From positions 1-27,189 of the forward strand of contig NW_006920413.1 in NCBI RefSeq assembly GCF_000344685.1: 27,189 bases of DNA, written 5' to 3'. The translations under genes were made by a program, and so were the position numbers. Shown one piece after another: positions 18,518-27,189 of this stretch (position 1 is its first letter; each line of letters starts with the position of its first letter). The notes beneath the pieces were generated by a model, which saw only the letters and a program-made list of their open reading frames with translations, did not search any database and had not been told where the DNA came from. This stretch comes from Gloeophyllum trabeum ATCC 11539 (Eukaryota; Basidiomycota; Agaricomycetes; Gloeophyllales; Gloeophyllaceae).

Positions 18518-19639
18518 TCTGTCACGGTGGCGGGAGCTCCGGCGTAGACTCGCGACCAGTCCTGTACGCAATGCACACGCCTTCCTTTTTTGGTTTCGGA
18601 GTGATGGAAGGCGTGAGCTTGCGAACGGACTGGCGACAACGGACAGTCACATAGCGGGGTCACAACTTTCCCCGCCAAGCGTGACTCCGACTTAGAAAAA
18701 TTTGCCCCCTCAGACGTACAACATCGTCTCTGGCACACATTGTTCAATGATGTTTTTGAAGCGAATGGAGTTGATTGGAATAGGTGAGAAAAGAGGATTT
18801 TCTCCTTGAGTCAGTCCAAATTCATCGAAATTTGACCTATGTCAAATGAATCTATGGCCTTCAAAACCTACAATGGGGCAAATCTCCCAAGGCATGATTT
18901 TTCTGAGTTATGAGGCTCTCAAATCACGAAGTCCCACTCATAGTTGGCGCGTGTCACGCGCATCCCGCCAAAAGGGCGACCGTAGTTCCCAGCCGCTTCG
19001 CAGTGTAGCGAGTAGTACGAGCGGAGCTTGAATTGCGAAGTGGCTGGTATCGAGCCTAGCTCCGGCGTTTTCAAATCGCTACAGTCTACAGCGCGCTTGT
19101 CGGATTAAACCCCGCTTTTTGCGACCGCCCGTCGGTACCAGCCAATAGCACCTAAAGAGCTCATCTGAGCGGCTTGGGCATCAAGACATTGTGATTGGAT
19201 TCAGGTTATGTACGGGTCATCGTTTTCGGCTGACGCATAGTGTAGCTTACATGAGCATTGACACGAAATCCGACGCGGCTCAGTCAAGTGTTGTGGGTAT
19301 TATGGGCTGGAGCCTGGTACAGACGGCCGCTCGCGAAATGCAGAGTTTAATCCGAAATCCGATATGCAAACCGTCGTTTGTTTATTCTATATTTTCACTG
19401 GTGCAGCTGTATTCAATATAGAAAACTGACATCCCGGTTGGATTGTGGAAGGTCCTGTAACGTTCGCCCAACTCCACGTCATTGTCAGGCTCGCCACCCG
19501 CCATTACTTGTGGAGAAAGCAAAGAAATATGACATATAGGTGACGCGCGCTTTGCATCCACTTAATGAGGAAGACTGGACAACGACATGCAGCGTTACTG
19601 TTGGGAGGAGACTAGGGGAACTTAGAAGACACTGGGTCA
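18518..19639. other. Gene-free spacer
   Basis: Upstream of FunK1 copy 2. No supported coding frame. A small palindrome, TTTGACCTATGTCAAA, lies at about 18831-18846. Confidence 0.35.
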
Positions 19640-21300
19640 CCGGTGAGCGCTTCCCGAACCCGAAAGGCTGACACGAACGAAAGGAAGTATCCAGCGCAGC
19701 CCTGGTCTGGCATCCGAAGGTCGTACCGAGGCACACTGGACCTTGAAGCCATTTCTCAACAGGGCGTCTGTATATACGAAGGCTACGAGTTGGCGCACAG
19801 CTTTTTGTCTGCGCGAGTAGGTTCTGTTCACCTAATCACGGAGAAAGTGTGGCTCTCAAGCGCAGAGATGGAGTCATGGCAAGCAGGAAGGATGCCGCTG
19901 TGGGGTGATGACAGCCCGAGGACAGAAGCAGACCGCTCTGAGGAAAGGGTTGCGCAAAAAAGGTGTACAGGTGATAACAGAAAAGGTATACAGATGAGTA
20001 AGGGTAAGTAAACCAAAGATATCGCCTTCCGACGAGTGTTGACAACCCAGATGTTCAGAGTCTCGCCACGCAGTGAACTTTGTGGGCTGAGAGGGTACAA
20101 TGCCAAGCATTCGCTGGCGCTAGATAGAAGCAAAGTAAAATGCCTATCACCTAGGACACGTCGGCTTGACCCACGAATTGACGGACGAGCGGTGATCACA
20201 GACCTCCTTCCCACATGCAATTCCCAATGTCGAATCAAGGGCACTTTCGCGGCCATTGGAGGCTTCGGTACTTGTTGAGCGGCTAAGTAAAATTAAGAGA
20301 GGATACGTCAGACAGGACAAAGGTATGCACAAATCGTCTCTTCTGCCCTGCTTAGGTCGACCTTATGTTCTTCCTTCCTCCCTCTAGACGTCGCCTTGCA
20401 GCGGAGCCTTGTGAGGGAGGTGCACATGGTACGAACGTGGGCCAACAATGGGAGGCGAAGGGAAGATCAAGATAGCGCGTCGCGGAAGGAGCAGGTTGAT
20501 GCGGTAGGAAAAGAGGCGATGCGATTCGCGAAGAAATGTGCCGGAGAGCATACTAGGGCCGCAGAAAATCCGGTACCATGCATTGGGTTGATGAGTTACC
20601 CACTTCGGCAGGCGAACTCGGGCTGAATCGCCCGCACACCAATACAGCCACGCAGCCGCAACATACTGATTCACTCGCATCCCGTAATCCAACACTACCC
20701 TTACCTCTACGACACCTATATCACTGGCACTCATCGCGAGCTTAGTCCAGTAAGAGGCTTGCCATTGGGGTACTGATCAGAGGTGCGTTCTGCGTGATTG
20801 AGGCGACAATAGGAGATACTTCTGTGCACTCGGGTATATGTAAGAGTCCCTTGATGAGGATGTCTTGTAAGAAGCGGATATCTGGAGCGCGAGCATCGGA
20901 GGATACGCAGGGCGAGCCTGAGCTTGACTCCCGTCGATAACAAAGTGGCCGACAAGAGGACAGCATAGAGAAACAGGCGGGCGTTACCAGGCGGAGATCG
21001 TAGTGAATGACTTGATAGCAGACCATGCTACCTTCTTTCGCAATTGATCAGGAAGTTCTTCCACCTCAGCGCGCTGAAACTGAGAGTGGCAGTTGAGTGG
21101 CAGCAGGGTGAACGCGATTGGAGATGACGTCATACACCTAACCTCAGTGACAGCGTTCATTTCAACTCACTCATCACTAGTCATCTACGAGATGTACGGC
21201 TGTGATTTGGAGACCTCTCTGACCACACTCGTTGCGTATCTGTGCACTTGCCTTCAACGGTGATCAATATTGTCGTCCTGCGTCGACCGTGGAGACCCTC
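19640..21300. repeat. Duplicated block B
   Basis: Second copy of block A (11725-12890), same orientation, with about 475 extra bp at roughly 20250-20725. The plus frame 19643-20011 is open for 122 codons and includes CIYEGYEL, FLSARVGSVHL and TEKVWLSS, the part conserved with block A. It has no ATG near its start, so it would have to be an internal exon. The minus strand at 20742-20950 has an open frame reading SSDARAPDIRFLQDIL. Neither is recognised. Confidence 0.7.
20426..20626 (+). CDS. Hypothetical 66-aa ORF inside the block B extra segment
   Basis: ATG at 20426 in the context GCACATGG; TGA at 20624-20626. The product starts MVRTWANNGRRREDQDSASR, is rich in charged residues and probably helical over its first 50 residues. 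It lies entirely in the segment missing from block A. The frame is open upstream to about 20396, so it may be an exon of a larger gene. No family recognised. Confidence 0.3.
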   Translation: MVRTWANNGRRREDQDSASRKEQVDAVGKEAMRFAKKCAGEHTRAAENPVPCIGLMSYPLRQANSG

Positions 21301-22587
21301 ATGCGTACTCAGGGTATACAAAGATACAAAGACTTACATAGATGATCGCACCAAACCAATTGCAGGTTGGGGGTGCAGAACGTTTCGGAGTCGTGAGAAT
21401 CATTATGAAGTGCGTCTGCTGTGCAAAGCGACGCAAGATGCAGGCGAAATGGAGTGGTAGGATGATAGGATCACATCGCTCTCGTAGTCCTCCTTTTATA
21501 CAGTTCCAACGACCTCGTACCAGTGACACGGCAAGCGCTTTTTGCCCTTTGATAAACATTTATATGCGTGCTTTGCGTTCAGGTGGTATAACGATTAACG
21601 ATACCCTCTTTCGGTAAAGTCGAGCTATCTGGCGCTTTCGAAGGTGCCGGTACGCCGTCGGTCCGCCCGAGGATAATCTTTCCCACCGTTCCTTCGATTA
21701 TCTCTCCGGAAGTCCGTCCGGTATGACAGTCCCGGACAAGCAAAGGCAACAAATTGATTTCTGACCGAACGAGATTTTGTGGCGGGAAACCGACTTCAGA
21801 TTTGGACTCAGGGAGGCTGGAAACGTCCAAAAATGAGGTCCCCTTATTTTTCCCACGACTTTTTGATATGGCCAAATTTTTGGGCCATTTCAACGACATT
21901 CTACACGGTCACCGGACCTCCCAGGTCACGCCCTGAGCATTTGGTGACCTGTAAACCCTTGCATGGAGCTGCATCTAGGCTTTCAAAGACTTCGGACCTC
22001 CTTCTGAGGCCGCCCACTGGCAAGGAAGTTCAAATTTATGGCACATGTTACCTTGATTGCCATATTTGGCCTGCACTTATGAGAGCTATTATGGCATATC
22101 GGCTGGTCCAATTATTAGATTTAAGCCGGAATCAGACTCAGCTGGTTGAAAGGAGTCGATTGGCATATTTTCCGCATTTTTCCCGATTTGTTTTGTATAC
22201 GGCCAAAATTTTGGCCCATCCCGACCCATTATTGAAGGCTACAGGGGGTTTATGGGAAATCGGCTCGTGCCAATGTCTTCTTTAGAGTCTAAATCACTCG
22301 TTTCTGCAATAAAATTATGGTTCCCACGGCTGCTGGACCTCAGGAAATCCTGTCACCGAATTTGTTGTCTTTGGTTGTCCGGGACTGGAGTACCGAGGCC
22401 TCTCTTCGGTGCACCGGCAAGATCACCTAATTTGCTCCACAACGATATTCCGTTGTCCAAACTGAGAATACTCTACTTATATGCTTTGACACTCTCGACG
22501 TGCTGCGGTAATCATGTTCCGAGACTCGCTTCTTCTGTTGCTCAAGCGCATTGACCATTATCGTAGTCATTCAGAACCCGCTGGTCT
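21301..22587. other. AT-rich repeat-like spacer
   Basis: Two related stretches, about 21838-21905 and 22170-22235, each contain ATTTTTCCC followed by GGCCAAATTTTTGGGCC or GGCCAAAATTTTGGCCC, which are near-palindromes. Frames crossing them have repetitive character and no family match. Probably an old non-coding repeat. Confidence 0.35.
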
Positions 22588-22776
22588 ATGGGCTTTGAAA
22601 ACCGGCTCAAGCACTCTGGGACGGACACGCATAAGTACACCGAGTGGCTCACCCATGGCAGTGCTATACACAAGACTGATAGCGACAAGATTATTCTCTC
22701 TGCTGCAATCGGCGTGCGATACCAGTGGTTCACCAAGCGGTCGAGCAAGGACGTTAAGTCATACGAAGCGCTGTAG
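22588..22776 (+). CDS. Hypothetical 62-aa ORF
   Basis: ATG at 22588, TAG at 22774-22776. It begins MGFENRLKHSGTDTHKYTEW and ends KRSSKDVKSYEAL. The composition (charged and aromatic residues, no low complexity) is more protein-like than its surroundings, but no family is recognised and no splice partner was found. It could be a leftover exon. Confidence 0.25.
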   Translation: MGFENRLKHSGTDTHKYTEWLTHGSAIHKTDSDKIILSAAIGVRYQWFTKRSSKDVKSYEAL

Positions 22777-22834
22777 GTGCTCGCAGAATATATATTCAAT
22801 GTTACTACTTTTGTTGCCAGCGCTGGGGGAATGT

Positions 22835-22900
22835 GTTAGGTTAGCGCGGATTTCCTGGTGCACCGCCCATGGCTTCATGCGACACTTACTAAACCTGACC
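22835..22900. repeat. Short dispersed repeat, copy 2
   Basis: Second copy of 13590-13660; GTTAGGTTAGCGCGGATT and GCTTCATGCGA are identical. Confidence 0.6.
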
Positions 22901-23187
22901 GTGTCAGACGGAAAAGCGGTTCGATGGAATGCATTAGAGAAGTAGCGGCATTGAGACAGAACCAGTAAAATACATGCAGATACAGACACAGAGAAAAAAG
23001 GATACAGGAGTGCGACGCTCCACCGTCGCGTCTCAAGCAGATTGCGAATATATAGACGCTCACTGCTTGATCCTAGTGGCCCCACACTAGACGTACACCA
23101 TCAAATAGTCACCGGAGTAGCTCGCGAATATCTAGACGCTCGCTCCCACAAAGTGACTCCCAACCGGAGCGTCGCTCCACGCAACCA
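22901..23187. other. 3' flank of FunK1 copy 3
   Basis: No gene seen. ATATATAGACGCTC.CTGC at 23048 and ATATCTAGACGCTCGCT at 23128 form a short direct repeat 80 bp apart. Confidence 0.35.
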
Positions 23188-25704
23188 TCAAACTCCCGAC
23201 GTGGGCTCACTCCTCACCCGCTTGGCATCGGACGACTCTGGCCGTGCGAAATCTTCTTCCTCGACATCGCGTGCCTTGCGTTTTCGAGACGAGCTCTTCT
23301 GCGACGATTGGGACACTACTCCGTAGGAGATACCGCTGGCCTGCGCGGACCGTATCGCGGATGAGACCTCTTCCGCGACCTCGAGCTCCCTCTGCTTGCT
23401 CTCGTCGTGGCACGTCTTGAACGGGCGAGTCGCTGGGTCGTCCCTTGGCCACTTCTTGGAATTGAGTGCATCTTGTAAGACCTCCAGTACGTTTTCATAG
23501 GTGAGAAGATTGCTCTCCTCCATCTGCAGATGGTGGCTGGCGACTAGTTTCCCAAGCTTGCGCAGACACTGGGTAAGCGGGCGATGATGCTTCACCCTTA
23601 TAGCATTGTAGTCATTATGCAGCCATCCCAGCTTGCCATCTGGCCTCTTGTTGTCGAAGATTTGGGATACTCGTTGGGGCGCGACGTTGGTATCAACATG
23701 ACGCACGACAACGTATAGAGTCACCCAGTAGACGGATTCGAGGTCATGCCAGGAGTGATGATGCAAGCCTTCAACCTGGCGCTGGAGGGCGATGGATATA
23801 AACTGGATAGTGCCCTACAGAAGTGGCTTAGCAGCGCCAAAGTGATATGATAAGACTGTACCAACCGTGATGCGACGAAGGTCTGATGTTGACGACGCAT
23901 CGTCCAAGAATGTGGCATATTCAGGATCAATGATAAATCCGACAGCCCCGTACTCTGCATCGGGGCGAGCACTAATCATGATGTTATTGACGCTTATATC
24001 CCGATGGAGGATACCCCTCTTCGACATGTCACGGAGGCCTGGCACGATAGATTAGTACAACCTTGTCATAGACGACACCGGTATCTTACCCTTAACGGCG
24101 TCCCTGACGGCCTCGACAAGCTGACGAGTCGAACTGAATTGGCTCAGCGGAATCCCGACGGACTCTAATACGCATCGATAGTGGATCCTTTCCCGATATC
24201 TTGCCCTGGGCAAGCGCGCGTTGAGACTTGCTGCACACGTCCGGTGGCATAGCTTCACGCTCTCCTCCACCACTGACTCCACATCAAAGCCTGCTCGGCA
24301 ACGCGCCACACCGAAGATGTGCCCTGACTCGTGGATCCTGTCGTATATAGTCTTTTCGGGTAGCCGATCTGCCTCGCGCCAGGAGTCCTTGATGATTACG
24401 CACTGCTCAATCTCTTTACCACCCAAGCAGGTAGACTCTGTCGTCGCAGTTGGCACGGCTAACCAGGTCTTGGTACCACGTCCTTGAAGGGACCGTGCCT
24501 TGAAGAGCGGTCCACCTATAGTCGTGTACGACTCTGACTTGGTCTCGGTCTGGTTTGCGGGGGCGGCTATCTCAAAACTTTGAGAAGCTAACATTCCATC
24601 CTGGACCTTCGAAGGAGGATCGATGACGTGTTCCTCGATAGCCCTGTGATATATCCGCCGCAGGAGGGGCCGAGGGAAGTGGTCGGGCGCCCCGAGTTTG
24701 ATCGTAGAATCAATGCCCATGGTCATATTGCCATATTTCGCAAAACCGTTGAGGAACTTGACCAAAGGGGTGCAGTCTTTTTTGTAGTTGAATGCTTCCG
24801 AAAAGATGAGGACTGAGCGATCCCATCGGTAGAAACGGGCGACATCATCGTAGAAACCGACGCCTAGCAAGTAGCAACGCGGTCGAACCTGGAACGCCAC
24901 GGCACCGTATTCCTGAACCTGGTTGAAAGTCTTGGTTTGCTTCACGGTCAAGGGCCGCTCGGGATCATTGTTCCAAGCCGGATCATCCTCTTTGTCCGGC
25001 TTGACCTCAATGATGCCAAGCGCATGTGTCCACGGACCTGCAACGTCAGATCCATCACCAGCCTCTATCGCAATATCGGGCGTGATGAGGCGAAGGTTCT
25101 CATCGCCCCTTTGGTAAGCGCTTGATACATCATGCACCGCCAGTGGGTGCAGACGGGGATCCTCCTTGAAGGCGCTGAACACGTATTTCAGTGCATCACA
25201 CTAATAAGTGTTTGCAGCGTTAGCACTCCACACTTCACTGGAAAGATCACGCTGGAAACGTACGATGGGCTGATACATCGGTTTCTCTCTATTGTACTTG
25301 GGTCCCGGTTTTACATCAGCCAACAAGTCTTGAAGGTGTTTCTTATGAGCATCCTTAAACTTGGAAATGCCGTAGGTATCCGGGAAACAGGTGTTTAGAA
25401 AGATGTCCATATTCATTGCCGACGCGCAGTCGCTGGCCTCGGTCCCGTACAGTGAGCGATAGAATCGAGGGTCTCTTTTGACGGACTCGTGCTAGGTGAC
25501 TCCAGAAACGCTCTTCTGTGGATTGTATGGGGTAGTATTGGCGGTTTTATAATTTATTTTGCCCATTTTCGGCGTGGTAGGCGGATCAGGTGGCACGTCA
25601 GAGTCAGGCGTATTTTCCCGAGTTGTGGACCAGTCAGAGTCAGAAGTTTGCGGTGACGGAGGCAACGGAACGTCAGAAGGAGTGGGTGGAGGAGAGTCAG
25701 CCAT
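23188..25704 (-). CDS. FunK1-type protein kinase, copy 3; nonsense codon 71 (possible pseudogene)
   Basis: Exons on the minus strand: 25704-25264, 25200-24090, 24038-23866 and 23814-23188. Exons 3 and 4 have the same lengths as in copies 1 and 2. Intron 1 has a GCTAAC and intron 2 a TACTAAT branch site, so splicing signals are intact. FunK1 marks: TPDIAIEAG, IIEVKP, GRGTKTW, VIIKD, the catalytic loop HRDISVNNI, IIDPEYA and WHDLESVYWV. The tail has RKRKARD and KRVRSEP. Codon 71 is TAG (25494-25492) where copies 1 and 2 have a glutamine codon (T-Q-H-E becomes T-stop-H-E). Everything after it stays open to 783 codons. An in-frame ATG at 25416 (codon 97) could restart translation and keep the kinase domain. 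It is more diverged than copies 1 and 2 are from each other. Confidence 0.87.
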
Positions 25705-25848
25705 ATGGGATGTGGTTTGGGGGACGAGAAGAAACACGTACGGAGTCTGAAAAATCGCTCGAACTTAAGGTCCCACAGGAGCTGTTTCTCATGGTTTGGT
25801 GTGGCAGACTCGTGTGGTTCTATGAGTGTTGATTCTCGCCTAGATCGC

Positions 25849-25942
25849 TGTGGTCTTGTTTGGTCAAAGGACAATGCAGGAAGCGTGAGAACCGCGAAGT
25901 GGCGTTGTGATGCGATTCGTCGCAGATGTGGAGGTCATGTGA
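25849..25942 (-). promoter_or_regulatory. Conserved FunK1 upstream module, copy 3
   Basis: On the minus strand TCACATGAC (25942-25934) precedes TTCTCACGCTTCCTGCATTG and TTTGACCAAACAAGACCACA (25891-25849). Same arrangement as before copies 1 and 2, at 145-238 bp from the ATG. Confidence 0.5.
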
Positions 25943-26410
25943 CCGTGCTTGTCACGTCACACAGTGTGGCCGGCACTGGGACGTGCATAGGCTGATTGGA
26001 TTTCACACTATAGCCATAATTCTCCTAAACTCAGAACAAGTCTTGAAGACGCTCTAGAGAATACCTTGTTCTCTGCGCAGAACAGCCGCGGTACATACGA
26101 TGGCAAGTGTAACGGGTACGGCGGTTGAGCGAACACCTAGGACCAGAACGCGCGGCGAACGAGGCGCAGACGGACGGGAATGAATGAAAAGGTGTCGATT
26201 GCTGGCGTCGGCAAGACAAAGCCTACAAACTACAGCGATGCGACAAACTACTGAACATTACGTAAGCATGAAAAGGAGTTGACCATTATAATTACAGCTG
26301 CGGCACCTGTAGCCACTTCGGGGAGGTGTAAATAGTATTCAGGATTTTTTATTTATCTTTATCTTGGAGGTCAAAGCCCTCCCGACTCTGCGCCCCTTGT
26401 CCTGACTCCC
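25943..26410. other. Spacer, no gene recognised
   Basis: A plus-strand 27-codon frame at about 26100 (MASVTGTAVERTPRTRTRGE) has no continuation. Nothing else is supported. Confidence 0.3.
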
Positions 26411-26418
26411 TGACTCTC

Positions 26419-26445
26419 GGGTGGCGGCACTGTGCGCCGCCACCC
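26419..26445. repeat. Perfect GC-rich hairpin
   Basis: GGGTGGCGGC (26419-26428), a 7-nt loop, then GCCGCCACCC (26436-26445). The arms pair without mismatch. No coding gene ends next to it, so a terminator role cannot be argued. Confidence 0.5.
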
Positions 26446-26612
26446 TCGGCCAGGACGTCCGGGCGAAGTGTGTTCTCCGAATGAGGATGCATGGGCCAAT
26501 ATAATGCGATTATCTAAGATTACGTAACCTTATTACTAAGCAAAAGACCGAACTACTGTATGATTTCAATCTATTCGGCAGTCACATGTCACAGGGGTAC
26601 CTGCCGAAGACT

Positions 26613-26780
26613 AGTGTTGCCACGGCACGGCTCGAGCCGGCGTGCCGTGCCGGACCGAACAGCGGCTCGAGCCAGAATTTGCGAGCCAATGAGAGCGGCA
26701 CTTTTATTCTTGTGTCGGCTCGTAGCCGTTGATGGAGCGGCTCTCCGCGGCTACGGACCGCTCGAGCTACAGCTCGAGTT
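26613..26780. mobile_element. Palindrome cluster, possible hAT transposon end
   Basis: TAGTGTTGCCACGGCACGG at 26614 is followed by CACGGCACG..CGTGCCGTG (26621-26649) around the palindrome GGCTCGAGCC. Four CTCGAG sites lie within 150 bp. There is also CTCGAGCT-AC-AGCTCGAG at 26761-26778 and a CGGCT/AGCCG hairpin at about 26724. Terminal TAGTGTTGCC-type ends and clustered subterminal motifs are known for hAT elements. No second end or transposase is in the window, so this is inference. Confidence 0.3.
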
Positions 26781-27164
26781 GCCTAATCTAGCTACCGTGT
26801 TATCTGTCGATGAACGTCGATTGACGCGACGTAGACGCGTCTGCCGCTAGCTCTGCGTCGCGCGTGCTAGGTTAAGGAACATGGACTGGTGTACCGGAGA
26901 TCTATAGATGTGATCTCTGTCTGAATACGTGTGACTTGTGCGATATGACGCCCACAACACTTCGAACCGGCAGTTCGTAACACGTTTTCTCTTATCGCCT
27001 ACCATCTTGCCCAAGAAATGCACCTCATGGTATCGAGGTATGTCTGCAGATCAGATAATGATGTGTACAAGATATAGGATGGCCAAGTGTGCCCCACGAG
27101 CTCCCCGTACACTCTCTGCGCCCCCCTTTCTTTTCTGTCTTCGAAGCATTCTCGCTTTTAGACT
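26781..27164. other. Upstream region of the right-edge gene
   Basis: No coding frame supported. The last 50 bp before 27165 are pyrimidine-rich (CCCCCCTTTCTTTTCTGTCT), a common feature of fungal core promoters. Confidence 0.3.
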
Positions 27165-27189
27165 ATGGCGCGCGGACGCGGCAGAGGGA
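27165..27189 (+). CDS. Start of an Arg/Gly-rich protein, cut by the window edge
   Basis: ATG at 27165 opens a frame reading MARGRGRG up to the last base. It follows a pyrimidine-rich promoter-like stretch. RG repeats at an N-terminus are common in RNA-binding proteins, but eight codons cannot identify the gene. Confidence 0.35.

Noticed and set aside
18145..18747. 200-codon minus-strand frame overlapping the start of FunK1 copy 2
   Set aside because: It runs through the conserved promoter and the leader of copy 2 in another frame; copies 1 and 3 do not preserve it.
1..27189. tRNA, rRNA, CRISPR array or bacterial operon
   Set aside because: No matching structures were seen by eye on either strand; gene structure is eukaryotic throughout.

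Overview
The window reads as nuclear DNA of a mushroom-forming (agaricomycete) basidiomycete. Genes are split by many introns of about 49-80 bp with GT..AG ends and CTAAC-like branch sites. The recognisable proteins belong to families expanded in Agaricomycetes: FunK1 fungal-type kinases, a fungal alpha-type kinase and an rve/DDE integrase-core protein. There is no prokaryotic operon structure, rRNA, tRNA or CRISPR. This assignment is inferred from gene content and intron style.

Layout. (1) 1-590: relic of a minus-strand FunK1 gene, split by a 448-bp solo LTR (37-484, TGTTA..TAACA) with a perfect 5-bp target duplication. (2) 781-1276: a fold-back, MITE-like element with arms of about 172-176 bp. 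(3) 1536-4171 (+): FunK1 copy 1, four exons, with a 2-bp frameshift in the low-complexity N-terminus. (4) 4441-4742 and 11209-11513: a 300-bp inverted repeat pair. Between the arms lie an intact 7-exon integrase-core gene (5326-6904, +, 420 aa) and an intact 11-exon alpha-kinase gene (8194-10556, -, 591 aa, two N-terminal CxxC..CxxC motifs). (5) 11725-12890 and 19640-21300: a diverged segmental duplication with decayed reading frames. (6) 13300-15100: repeat debris and a possible 3-exon gene of unknown function. (7) 15701-18280 (-): FunK1 copy 2, the only undamaged one (804 aa). (8) 21300-23187: AT-rich repeats and small orphan ORFs. (9) 23188-25704 (-): FunK1 copy 3, with a nonsense codon at position 71. 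(10) 25950-27189: palindrome-rich sequence resembling the end of a hAT transposon, then the first codons of an Arg/Gly-rich protein at the right edge.

The three FunK1 genes have the same exon layout: exons 2 (copies 1 and 2), 3 and 4 are identical in length. They also share an upstream module, a TCACATGAC box followed by a block of about 45 bp, so they were duplicated with their promoters. I see no operon-like cooperation. The picture is an accessory, repeat-rich region where a kinase family is multiplying and decaying, with two well-preserved genes (integrase-core and alpha-kinase) in its middle.
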